Assembly: GCF_018531425.1 (NCBI RefSeq)
Contig: NZ_JAHBOI010000008.1
Coordinates: forward strand, 62,001 to 126,000
DNA: 64,000 nucleotides
DNA from: Paenarthrobacter sp. DKR-5
Lineage (GTDB): Bacteria > Actinomycetota > Actinomycetes > Actinomycetales > Micrococcaceae
Reading direction: 5' to 3'
The translations under genes and the position numbers were made by a program. Below the pieces are notes generated by a model that did not search any database, was not told the origin of the DNA, and saw only the letters and a list, made by a program, of their open reading frames with translations. Within the stretch, counting starts at the first letter, position 1; the number at the start of each line of letters is the position of its first letter. This document shows, in pieces, positions 44,844 through 52,556 of this stretch.

Positions 44844-45845
44844 TTAGTTGGCCGCTGCGGGGACCGCCGGCTTCTGCCGCCCCTGGGCGACCTGGCTGGT
44901 GCCCAGGGCATAGCCCTCGCGCTTGGGCAGCACGTGCCGGCGCAGGTATTCCTGGTTGGACGCTGTCACGCTGAGTCCGTCGCCGCCGTAGTGTTCGGTG
45001 CACAGGATGCCCTGGAACCCGACGGAGAGGGCGAACTGGAACGCCTCGCGGTAGTTGATCAGGCCGGATTCCATCGGGGCCGGCATGGCGACGTACTGGC
45101 CGCGGGCCCGGTCCTCGTCGCGGATGTAGTTCTTCACGTGCCAGTAGTTGGAGTACGGCAGGGTCTTGTGGACCATCTCGCGCCAGTCCTCGATCGGCCG
45201 GTGCAGGCGGATCAGGTTGCCCAGGTCCGGGTTCAGGCCGACGTTGGGCAGGTCGATGTCCTGGACCATCCGGACCGAGGAGTCGGCGGTCCCGATGTAG
45301 GTGTCCTCGTACATCTCGAGGGACACGAGCAGGCCGAGCTCGGCTGCGTGCCGGCCGACCTCGCGGATGCGGGTGACGGCGTTGTTCCAGGTTTCCTTGT
45401 CGCCGACCGGGTCCTTGTGGCCCTCGACGGTCCAGAACCAGACCTGCTGCTGCTGCTCGGGGGTCAGGGCCTGGTGCAGACCGATGGAGACGACCTCGCA
45501 GCCGAGCTGCGCTGCGGCCTCGAGGGTGCGGTGCGTGTAGGCAAGGTTCTCCTGCCAGTTCCCTTCCTCGATCACGCTGCGGCGGATCGCTGAAATCGCC
45601 GGCAGGCCGATGCCGGCGGCTGCGGCGGCGGCCTTCAGCTCGTCGAGGCGGGCGGGGGACAGATCGCCGGGGCGGACCCAGCTGTCCGTCAGGTCGGCAT
45701 TCGCGAAGCCGGCGTCAGCCACTTCCTGGAAGACCTGCTGCCATTCGCCGGCGTCGGCGTCCTGGACCGAGGTCCCGTCCGGACGCGTGCCGGGGAACTG
45801 CAGCAGCGCGGCGGTGATGGGCCAGTTATCGGCGGTGTACGACAT
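44844..45845 (-). CDS. TIM-barrel sugar isomerase/epimerase
   Basis: 333 residues from the ATG at 45845, which lies five bases after GGAG; an in-frame GTG two codons earlier is possible. Xylose isomerase-like TIM barrel, with E in VSLEMYEDTYIG, NLIRLH, YWHVKNYI and CTEHYGGDG as probable metal ligands. First gene of the tetritol operon, with an operator palindrome 27 bases upstream. It may epimerise or isomerise a tetrulose. Confidence 0.87.
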   Translation of the reverse strand: MSYTADNWPITAALLQFPGTRPDGTSVQDADAGEWQQVFQEVADAGFANADLTDSWVRPGDLSPARLDELKAAAAAAGIGLPAISAIRRSVIEEGNWQENLAYTHRTLEAAAQLGCEVVSIGLHQALTPEQQQQVWFWTVEGHKDPVGDKETWNNAVTRIREVGRHAAELGLLVSLEMYEDTYIGTADSSVRMVQDIDLPNVGLNPDLGNLIRLHRPIEDWREMVHKTLPYSNYWHVKNYIRDEDRARGQYVAMPAPMESGLINYREAFQFALSVGFQGILCTEHYGGDGLSVTASNQEYLRRHVLPKREGYALGTSQVAQGRQKPAVPAAAN

Positions 45846-45871
45846 TGTCACTCCAAATCTTCAATCACATT

Positions 45872-45887
45872 TCCTATAGGATCTACG
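45872..45887. promoter_or_regulatory. Operator of the tetritol-block GntR, site 1
   Basis: TCCTATAGGATCTACG contains the perfect palindrome TCCTATAGGA, 27 bases upstream of the isomerase gene's ATG. The 14-base core CTATAGGATCTACG recurs exactly at 49155. Confidence 0.7.
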
Positions 45888-45919
45888 CTTGAAGGGCTGG
45901 TTGTCAAGAGGGTGGCTGC

Positions 45920-45976
45920 CGAACGGCCACTTGTGGCGGCCCCGCGCCCGGCGGGGCCACCGCAGCTGGCCGCTCG
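45920..45976. repeat. Dispersed intergenic palindrome, copy 6 (degenerate)
   Basis: 26-bp arms (45920-45945 and 45951-45976), five positions differ, some allowing G-T pairs. Arms open CGAACGGCCAC and end GCTGGCCGCTCG. It lies between the operator of the tetritol operon and the GntR stop. Confidence 0.65.
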
Positions 45977-46019
45977 CGCGGGGCGAACGCCGCTCAGCCC
46001 CTGCGACCCGCCAGCGGAC

Positions 46020-46709
46020 CTAGCTGCGGACCTCGCTGTCGTGCTGCGAGCGCTGCTTCACGCCCTCGATGTGCTCGATCATCTTCTCCCTCGCCAGTTC
46101 CGCGTCGCCGGCTTCGAAGGCCTTGAGAATCTCGGTGTGCTCCGCGATCGCGAAGTCCGCGTCCGTCACGCCGAGGCCGCCGAAGAAGCGGAACCGCTGG
46201 ACCTGTCCGCCCAGGGCGTTGTAGGCCGAGAGCAGGAACTGGTTGTCCGCATTTTCGGCAATCAGCCGGTGGAACCGTTCGTCGGCCTCCCAGTAGGCAC
46301 GGAACTCGGAGAAGGAGGGACCGCGCGGGGCGGATCTGAGGTCCTCGATGGCCTTGGCGAGCTCGGCGGTGAGCTTGGGATCGGCGTGGCTGCAGGCCAT
46401 GAAGGCGTTGGCCGGTTCGATCACCAGCCGGGCGTCCATCAGGTCCGCGAGCTCGTCCGGGGTGAACAGCGGGGCCACCCGGTAGCCGCGCAGCGCGGTC
46501 CGGCGGACCATTCCGGTGGACTCCAGGCGCGCGAGGGCCTCGCGCACCGGCGTCGGGGACACTTCCAGCTCGCGGGCCATCCCGTCGATGCTGACGGGCG
46601 TGCCGGCCTCGAGCCGGCCGTCCATCAGGGCCGCGAGGAGTTCTTCGTACACGTGGTCGGCGAGGACCTGCCTGCTGATGCCGCGGGAGGCCTGATCCTT
46701 GATTGCCAT
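46020..46709 (-). CDS. GntR-family (FCD) regulator of the tetritol block
   Basis: 229 residues. Winged helix (about 18-85) with VYEELLAALMDGRLEAGTPVSIDGMARELEVSPTPVREALARLE and the FCD domain (about 90-220) with the metal pattern D..H (YWEADERFHRLIAENADN). An operator-like sequence lies right on its ribosome binding site, and identical sites precede the isomerase operon and the MFS gene. It therefore probably regulates itself and both transcription units. Last gene of a unit MFS, hydroxyacid dehydrogenase, GntR. Confidence 0.9.
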   Translation of the reverse strand: MAIKDQASRGISRQVLADHVYEELLAALMDGRLEAGTPVSIDGMARELEVSPTPVREALARLESTGMVRRTALRGYRVAPLFTPDELADLMDARLVIEPANAFMACSHADPKLTAELAKAIEDLRSAPRGPSFSEFRAYWEADERFHRLIAENADNQFLLSAYNALGGQVQRFRFFGGLGVTDADFAIAEHTEILKAFEAGDAELAREKMIEHIEGVKQRSQHDSEVRS

Positions 46710-46724
46710 GTAGGAATCCTATAG
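46710..46724. promoter_or_regulatory. Operator-like site overlapping the GntR ribosome binding site
   Basis: Read on the minus strand: CTATAGGATTCCTAC directly before the ATG. It matches CTATAGGATCTAC with one inserted base, and its AGGA also serves as the ribosome binding site; the preceding gene's stop codon lies inside it. Confidence 0.55.
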
Positions 46725-47768
46725 CCGCGCGGCGGCAGCGGCGGCCCCGGCTGTCTCCGCCCCGCGGACGCCGAACGCCGCCGGGTTGAGCAGGTTGCGG
46801 GGCCGGCGCCCGGCGGCGACGTCGAGGATCGCCTCGATGGCGCTGGCCGACACGTCCCGCGTGAAGTCAGCCGTCCAGCAGAGCGAGTGCGGCGAGAGCA
46901 CCACATTCTCCATGGAGAGCAGTTCGTCGTCGGGCAGGAGCGGCTCCGGGTCGAACACGTCCAGGCCCGCACCGGCGATCCGCCCCTGCCGCAGGGCGGT
47001 GCGCAGTGCATCGGTGTCCACCAGGGGGCCGCGGCCGATGTTGACGAGGAAGGCGGACGGCTTCATGAGGGCCAGTTCCCGGCGGCCAATGAGCTTCTCA
47101 GTTTCCGGGGTCAGCGCCGCGCACAGCACCACGTAGTCCGATGCTGCCAACAGCTCGTTGAGGCCGGTCAGCTCCACCCCCAGCTCGCGGGCCTGGGGAT
47201 GCGCGCCGCTGCGGTTGTTCCCGAGCACGCGCAAACCCAGCGGCGCCGCCATCCGGGCCAGCTCGGCCCCCACGCTGCCGAATCCGACGATGCCGAGCGT
47301 GGCGCCGTCCAGCGAGGCGCCACGGAAGTGCTCCCGCTCCCCCCAGCGGGACGTCCGGGTCAGCCGGTCCTTGGCGAAGAGCTGGTGGGCGAGCGCCAGC
47401 ATGAGGGTCAGGCCGGCAGCGGCGAGCGGTTTGCGCACCGCCGCCGGCGTGTTGGTGACGAGGACGCCGGCGCGGGTGCACGCGTCGAGGTCGATCGTGT
47501 CGTAGCCGGCACCGAACCGGGCCACCAGCCGAAGATCCGGCGCCGCGGCAAGCGTCTCCTCGCCGAAGTGGATGTGGCCGAGCGAGAGCACGGCATCCAC
47601 CCCTTCGAGGTGCTCCGCGGGAATCGGGTCCTCGTAGCTTGGCAGGACATGCCAGTCGATGCCTGCCTCGCTCAGCCGTCCCAGGCCGAGGTCCCCGTGG
47701 ATCGAGCTGCCGTCCGCGCGGACGGCGTCGGCGGTGATGGCGACGCGGAACGGTGCCGGCGTGCTCAT
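46719..47768 (-). CDS. D-isomer-specific 2-hydroxyacid dehydrogenase
   Basis: 349 residues. NAD-binding domain with LGIVGFGSVGAELARMAAPLG, catalytic Arg in NIGRGPLVDTDAL, Glu in FDPEPLLPDD and His in LSPHSLCW. The N-terminal domain has a gap of typical CtBP/D-3-phosphoglycerate dehydrogenase type. It reduces or oxidises a 2-keto acid with NAD. The start overlaps the MFS stop by ATGA; the stop TAG lies inside the GntR operator-like site. The substrate is likely a tetronate or related acid. Confidence 0.88.
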   Translation of the reverse strand: MSTPAPFRVAITADAVRADGSSIHGDLGLGRLSEAGIDWHVLPSYEDPIPAEHLEGVDAVLSLGHIHFGEETLAAAPDLRLVARFGAGYDTIDLDACTRAGVLVTNTPAAVRKPLAAAGLTLMLALAHQLFAKDRLTRTSRWGEREHFRGASLDGATLGIVGFGSVGAELARMAAPLGLRVLGNNRSGAHPQARELGVELTGLNELLAASDYVVLCAALTPETEKLIGRRELALMKPSAFLVNIGRGPLVDTDALRTALRQGRIAGAGLDVFDPEPLLPDDELLSMENVVLSPHSLCWTADFTRDVSASAIEAILDVAAGRRPRNLLNPAAFGVRGAETAGAAAAAARL

Positions 47769-49093
47769 GCTCCGATGACCTCCTCCGTGCGGCCTGCACC
47801 GATCGGGCGGCGCACGAGGGCCACGTAGGCGACGGCGGCCAGAGCCGCGATCACGCCGCCGAGGACGAAGGAAGGCGTGTAGGAGCCCGTCGCGTCAGCA
47901 ATCATGCCCGCGATCAGCGGCGAGAAGGCCCCGCCGAAGTAGCCGCCGAAGTTCATGATGGCGCCGACGCTGGCGACCTGCTTGGTGTCAACGATGTCGC
48001 CCGGCATCGCCCAGGCTGCCGAGGTCATCGTGGCAATGCAGCCCATTGCCACGCTCAGGACCACCATCGAGAGGGTCAGGTCGGCAATGAAAGGCACCAG
48101 GCAGACCAGGACGCCGGAGGCGATCGAGGCGATCACCATCACGTGGCGCTTCGCGGCCAGCGGGCTGGTGCCGGGCCGGCGCGAGTACCGGGTGATGATG
48201 TAGCCGCCGGTGATGCCCATCACCGCGGCGACGAGATACGGCACGGCCGCCAGGAACCCGGTGTTGGCAATGCTGACGCCGCGTGCCTGCTGCAGATACA
48301 GCGGCAGGAAGACGATGAAGAGGTTCCAGATCCAGATGACGCAGAAGAACCCGGCCATCAGCCCCCAGACCTGACGGTGCTTGAAGAGACCGCCCCAGGA
48401 CGTGTTCACGCCCGAGACCGAGGTCCCGGCCCGGTCTCGCTGGATCATTTCGAACTCCTGCTGTCCCAGCCGGCGGTGCTCCTCCGGCGAGCGGTAGAAG
48501 ACAAAGAAGCCGATGGCGAGCAGGACGCCGAGCACGCCGAGGAAGACGAAGATGGCCTGCCAGCCGAAGGCGAGCAGGATGGCGGTCAGGATCGGCGGCG
48601 CGATGGCCGGTCCCCACTTGGAGCCGCTGTCCCAGACCGCCGTGGCCTGCGCGCGCTCGGCCCGCGGGAACCACTCGGCCGTGACCTTGGCCGACGCCGG
48701 GCTGTTGGGCGCTTCGGTGATGCCGAGCAGCGCCCGGAAGGTGATGAACTGCCACATTGTGGTGCCGATCGCCATCAGCGCGGTGGAGACGCTCCAAAGC
48801 CCGATGGCCAGGAAGTACATCCGGCGTGCACCGAGCTTGTCGATCAGCCACCCGGCGGGCAGCTGGCTGAACGCGTAGACCCAGGAGAACACTGTCCCCA
48901 GCAGGCCGATGTCCGTCTTGGTCAGCGCCAGTTGCTTGATCATCTCCGGAGCCGCGATCGCGATCGCACTGCGGTCCATGTAGTTGACGATGCCCGCAAG
49001 CAGCGCCCAGCCGAGGATCCACCAGCGCAGGTTCTTGATGATCCGCCGGCCGGTGGATTCCCTCGGTCCCGCTTGTACCGTTTCTGTTGCCAC
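47765..49093 (-). CDS. MFS transporter (ACS/D-galactonate type)
   Basis: 442 residues starting with GTG at 49093 after AGAGGGGTGT; the frame is open upstream without a start supported by a ribosome binding site. Twelve helices with NYMDRSAIAIAAPEMIKQL (ACS signature), GLLGTVFSWVYAFSQLPAGWLIDKLGARRM and GITEAPNSPASAKVTAEWFP. The relatives ExuT and DgoT import hexonates and tetronates. It is the first gene of the transporter-dehydrogenase-regulator unit, with the operator 60 bases upstream. Confidence 0.88.
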   Translation of the reverse strand: MATETVQAGPRESTGRRIIKNLRWWILGWALLAGIVNYMDRSAIAIAAPEMIKQLALTKTDIGLLGTVFSWVYAFSQLPAGWLIDKLGARRMYFLAIGLWSVSTALMAIGTTMWQFITFRALLGITEAPNSPASAKVTAEWFPRAERAQATAVWDSGSKWGPAIAPPILTAILLAFGWQAIFVFLGVLGVLLAIGFFVFYRSPEEHRRLGQQEFEMIQRDRAGTSVSGVNTSWGGLFKHRQVWGLMAGFFCVIWIWNLFIVFLPLYLQQARGVSIANTGFLAAVPYLVAAVMGITGGYIITRYSRRPGTSPLAAKRHVMVIASIASGVLVCLVPFIADLTLSMVVLSVAMGCIATMTSAAWAMPGDIVDTKQVASVGAIMNFGGYFGGAFSPLIAGMIADATGSYTPSFVLGGVIAALAAVAYVALVRRPIGAGRTEEVIGA

Positions 49094-49153
49094 AACACAC
49101 CCCTCTGTGTCTTCGACTGGATGGTCACCGTTGACCACCCGATAATCGAAGAC

Positions 49154-49168
49154 CCTATAGGATCTACG
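49154..49168. promoter_or_regulatory. Operator of the tetritol-block GntR, site 2
   Basis: CCTATAGGATCTACG, with palindrome CCTATAGG, 60 bases upstream of the MFS start. It is identical over 15 bases to the site at 45873. Confidence 0.7.
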
Positions 49169-49224
49169 AATTGCTGAGAAGGGTTTGGGTGAATCTTTTG
49201 CGTCCCGGGCTTCCCCGGACGCGC

Positions 49225-49279
49225 GAAAGGCCAGTTGTGGCGGGCTAACGCGAAGCGAGCCCGCCACAACTGGCCTTTC
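49225..49279. repeat. Dispersed intergenic palindrome, copy 7
   Basis: Perfect 22-bp arms (49225-49246, 49258-49279; outer GAAAGGCCAGTTGTGG) around an 11-base loop that itself can pair CGC/GCG. It lies between the dehydrogenase stop (49295) and the MFS upstream region. Confidence 0.88.
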
Positions 49280-49294
49280 AGCCGGCGGCAACCG

Positions 49295-50173
49295 TCAGGA
49301 GAGGTGCCCGCGCAGCACCTCGATCACGGAGGAATCGTCGCGGCGGCCGAACCCGGCGCGGCGACCGTTCAGGTAGAGCTGCTCGGCGGCGGCGGCCAGC
49401 GGCGCCGGGTAGGTGTTCTCCCGTGCGGCTTCCACCACCAGGCCCATGTCCTTGACGAAGATGTCCAGGGCGCTGCGGACCTCGGTGTTGGTTTCGTCCA
49501 CCATGCGGGCTCCGCGATCGTCGAGCATGAACGACGCCGCCGCCCCTGAGCGCAGCACCTCCCAAGTGGCCTTGGCCTCCAGGCCCAGCGCCTCGGCGAA
49601 AGCCAGGGCCTCCCCCGCCACCGCGATGTGCACGCCGCAGAGCAGCTGGTTGACCAGCTTCACCTTCTGCCCGTCGCCCACGTTCGGGCCGACGACCGGC
49701 GCCGAGCCGGCCATCGCGTCCAGCAGCGGACGGGCGACGCCCAGTGCGCGCTCGGACCCGCTGACCATCATGAGCAGGTCGCCGGTGGCGGCCCGGGCTG
49801 TGCCGCCGGAGACCGGCGCGTCCACCACCTCGACGTCGAATGCCTCCAGCCGCTGGGCCAGGGACACCACCGCGGCGGGTCCTACTGTCGCCATCAGCAG
49901 CACGACGGTCCCCGGCCGCAGGGACGCGGCCAGTTCGTCCGGGCCGAAGAGCACGGCATCGGCCTGCGCGGGCGTCGCGACCATGAGGGCGACGACGTCG
50001 GCCTCCGCCACGGCTTCCTTGGCCGTCGCCGCGGGCCTGAGCCCGTCCCGGGCAAGCGATTCCGCCCTGCCCTCGGCGACGTCGAACGCGCTGATCTGGT
50101 GCCCGGCGCCGGCGAGTACGACGGCCATCGGGCCGCCCATCGCCCCGAGTCCGATCCATCCAACCTTGGTCAT
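49295..50173 (-). CDS. 3-hydroxyisobutyrate-type dehydrogenase (LtnD-like)
   Basis: 292 residues. GWIGLGAMGGPMAVVLAGAG is the NAD(P) site, DAPVSGGTARAATGDLLMMVSG the substrate-binding loop, and VKLVNQLLCGVHIAVAGEAL holds the catalytic Lys. Related enzymes are L-threonate dehydrogenase (LtnD) and tartronate semialdehyde reductase. Translation overlaps the kinase stop by ATGA, which supports the tetronate pathway, in which LtnD oxidises L-threonate at C2. Confidence 0.87.
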   Translation of the reverse strand: MTKVGWIGLGAMGGPMAVVLAGAGHQISAFDVAEGRAESLARDGLRPAATAKEAVAEADVVALMVATPAQADAVLFGPDELAASLRPGTVVLLMATVGPAAVVSLAQRLEAFDVEVVDAPVSGGTARAATGDLLMMVSGSERALGVARPLLDAMAGSAPVVGPNVGDGQKVKLVNQLLCGVHIAVAGEALAFAEALGLEAKATWEVLRSGAAASFMLDDRGARMVDETNTEVRSALDIFVKDMGLVVEAARENTYPAPLAAAAEQLYLNGRRAGFGRRDDSSVIEVLRGHLS

Positions 50174-51669
50174 GAGGCAGTTTCCTTTCCAGCTGGGGCC
50201 GCGGAGTCCTTGCGGCCGCGGAACAGTTCAATGGTGTCAGCGAGGGCATTCTCATCCCCGACGTTGCCGGCGAAGACCACGTAGGGGATGCCCACCACGC
50301 CCTCGGCAGCCTCATCCGGCCGGAGCACGGAAACCATGCCCGGGAAAAGCTGGCCCAGGACTGTCGCCCGGCGGATGCCGAGGCCGCGGACGGCGACGTC
50401 GTGCGACGTGATCCCGCCCTTGGCGATCACCCAGGCCGGGCGGCCCGCCAACGCGCCGCGGACCACGTCGATCACCGCGGCAGAGACCGCCCGCGCGATT
50501 TCCAGGCTGCGGGCCGCGTCCTCGCCCTTCACCAGTGCGCGGGAGGTGTACAGCAGGACGTCGGCGCCGGCGAGGGCGTCAATGACCTTCGCGGTGGTCT
50601 CGGCGATGTGCCGCTCCCGCGTCGCGCCATTGATCAGCTCCGCGACCGAGAGCTCCACCTCGGTGACGCCGCCGCGTGCCTGCGCCGCCGCGACCTGGCG
50701 GCCGGTCTGCCCCACGTGGGAGCCGACGACAGCCAGTCCGTGGCCGGCAGGCCGGCCGCCCGGCCAGATGTCCGACGCCGCCAGCACCGGCCGCGGCTCG
50801 ATCCCCGCCAGCGCACGGACGAACGACGGTCCGGTACGGTGCAGGAACAGCTTGCCTTCGCGCTGCGCCTGCTGCAGGCCCAGCACCACCACCTCCAGGT
50901 CCGCGAACTCCGTCGCATTCACGACGATGACCTGCAGGTCCCGGGCTGAGCGCAGGATCTCGGCGACCCGCTCCTCTCCCCCGGTGCGGATGTCCCCCAG
51001 CCCGATGCTGAGCACGTCCGCGGCGGGGATGGTTCCGCCGCTTTTCTCCGCGACGAAGTCCTTCAGGTCGGAGGAGGAGTATCCGAAGGTCGCGTCCTTG
51101 GCGAACTCGGTCTCGCCTGCAGGCACGGCCTCGCCGCCCACCATCGCCCAGTGCACGTCCCCGGCGGTGAAGCGCCCGGCCTCGAAGAAGGCGGGCGTCA
51201 GCAGGACGCCGTCGTACCCGCGGCCGGTCACCTCGCGGCGGACGGCGTCCAACGCCCGGATCTCGGCGAGCACGTGGCCACGCAGGGTCGAGTCGCTGCG
51301 GCTGACCAGATCCAGCGGGGCGCCCAGGCGCTGCTCGAGTTCGAACAGCGCACGGCCGGCCGTCTGGTTGAGGGCGACGGCGTCCGCCTCGTCCAGGCTG
51401 CGGGTGTTGGTGAGGATGAAGCAGGTGGATTCGGGCTCTGCCAGGGCCGCCTCGTACTCGCCTGCGTCGAGGGCGGTGACGACGGAGACGCCGTGAACGG
51501 ACTGCGAGCCCGTCGGGTCGTCGTCGAGCACCGCGATGCGTCGCCCGGTCTCCGCGCGGTAGGCGCGGATCCGCTGCCGGGCATCCGGCAGGCGCAGCGG
51601 CGCGGGAGCCTGCCCGGGGCCGGCGGCCGCGCCAGGGCGGCCGCCGCTCTGCTGGGTTTCGTTGGTCAT
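50170..51669 (-). CDS. Four-carbon acid sugar kinase (OtnK/DtnK, DUF1537)
   Basis: 499 residues. N-terminal domain AVLDDDPTGSQSVHGVSVVT and SRSDSTLRGHVLAEIRALD; C-terminal domain with AKGGITSHDVAVRGLGIRRA and PYVVFAGNVGDENAL. These mark the two-domain tetronate kinases that phosphorylate 3-oxo-tetronate or D-threonate. The companion decarboxylase OtnC and isomerase OtnI are not adjacent. It is preceded by an SDR and MFS in the same direction. Confidence 0.9.
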   Translation of the reverse strand: MTNETQQSGGRPGAAAGPGQAPAPLRLPDARQRIRAYRAETGRRIAVLDDDPTGSQSVHGVSVVTALDAGEYEAALAEPESTCFILTNTRSLDEADAVALNQTAGRALFELEQRLGAPLDLVSRSDSTLRGHVLAEIRALDAVRREVTGRGYDGVLLTPAFFEAGRFTAGDVHWAMVGGEAVPAGETEFAKDATFGYSSSDLKDFVAEKSGGTIPAADVLSIGLGDIRTGGEERVAEILRSARDLQVIVVNATEFADLEVVVLGLQQAQREGKLFLHRTGPSFVRALAGIEPRPVLAASDIWPGGRPAGHGLAVVGSHVGQTGRQVAAAQARGGVTEVELSVAELINGATRERHIAETTAKVIDALAGADVLLYTSRALVKGEDAARSLEIARAVSAAVIDVVRGALAGRPAWVIAKGGITSHDVAVRGLGIRRATVLGQLFPGMVSVLRPDEAAEGVVGIPYVVFAGNVGDENALADTIELFRGRKDSAAPAGKETAS

Positions 51670-51729
51670 GCTGTGATTCCTTCCGAGTGCCGCCCGGCCC
51701 GGGGGCCGGGCGGCGCCGCGGTGCTTCGG

Positions 51730-52506
51730 TCAGGAGACCTGCAGGCCGCCGTTGATGTCGTACGTGGCGGCGGTGATGTAGCCGGCGTCCTCCCCGAGGA
51801 GGAACGCGATCAGCGCCGCCACCTCTTCGCGGGTGCCCACCCGGCCCATCATGATGCCTTCGCTCATGGCAGCCTTGCGTTCCTCGGTCAGGGTGCCGCC
51901 CATGATGTCGGTGTCGATCGGTCCCGGCGCGACGGCGTTGACCGTCACCCCGAATTCGCCGACTTCGCGGGCCAGTGCCCGGGTGAAGCCCAGGATGCCG
52001 GCCTTGGAGGCACTGTAGGCGACCTTGGAGTAGGTGCCGCCGCCGCGCTGCGCCGAGATGGAGGAGACGCTGACGATGCGGCCGAGCCGGCGCTCGATCA
52101 TGCCCTTCAGCACCCGCTGCGAGACCAGGTAGGTGCCGCGCATGTTGATGGCGAACACCTTGTCCCATTCCTCCACGGTGGTCTCCATGAAGGGCGTCGG
52201 GGAGCTGATGCCGGCCAGGTTGGCCAGGCCGACGATCGGAGGCAGGGATTCCTCGATCTCGGTGATCGCCCGGTCCACGGACGCTGCGTCGGACACGTCC
52301 GCGCCGACGCCGATCGCCTTGACGGCACGGTTGGCGCCGATTTCGGCGGCAGCCGCCCGTGCGTCCTCGGCGTTGATGTCCAGGATGGCGATGGCCCATC
52401 CCTGGCTGGCGAGGCGGTCCGCGGTGGCGCGGCCGATGCCGCGGGCGGAGGCTGCCCCGGTCAGGACGGCGGTGCGTTCGGCGGGGAACGGGGTTACTTC
52501 AGTCAT
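51730..52506 (-). CDS. Short-chain dehydrogenase/reductase (tetronate operon)
   Basis: 258 residues; the Ser-Tyr-Lys triad (SSISAQRGGGTYSKVAYSASKAG), SARGIG NAD(P)-binding motif and the C-terminal INGG are in place. It has more than one long stretch in common with the SDR at 40827, including PGPIDTDIMGGTL. Its likely role is oxidation of a tetrose or tetritol derivative to a ketone or acid. Confidence 0.9.
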   Translation of the reverse strand: MTEVTPFPAERTAVLTGAASARGIGRATADRLASQGWAIAILDINAEDARAAAAEIGANRAVKAIGVGADVSDAASVDRAITEIEESLPPIVGLANLAGISSPTPFMETTVEEWDKVFAINMRGTYLVSQRVLKGMIERRLGRIVSVSSISAQRGGGTYSKVAYSASKAGILGFTRALAREVGEFGVTVNAVAPGPIDTDIMGGTLTEERKAAMSEGIMMGRVGTREEVAALIAFLLGEDAGYITAATYDINGGLQVS

Positions 52507-52556
52507 GGGAGTACTTCCTTCTGGGATTCGGGTTCCGGGGTTCTGGCGTCCGGGCC

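Noticed and set aside
43160-44974. A 604-codon plus-strand frame over the DhaKL-type kinase
   Set aside because: Antisense shadow of a gene with all kinase motifs.
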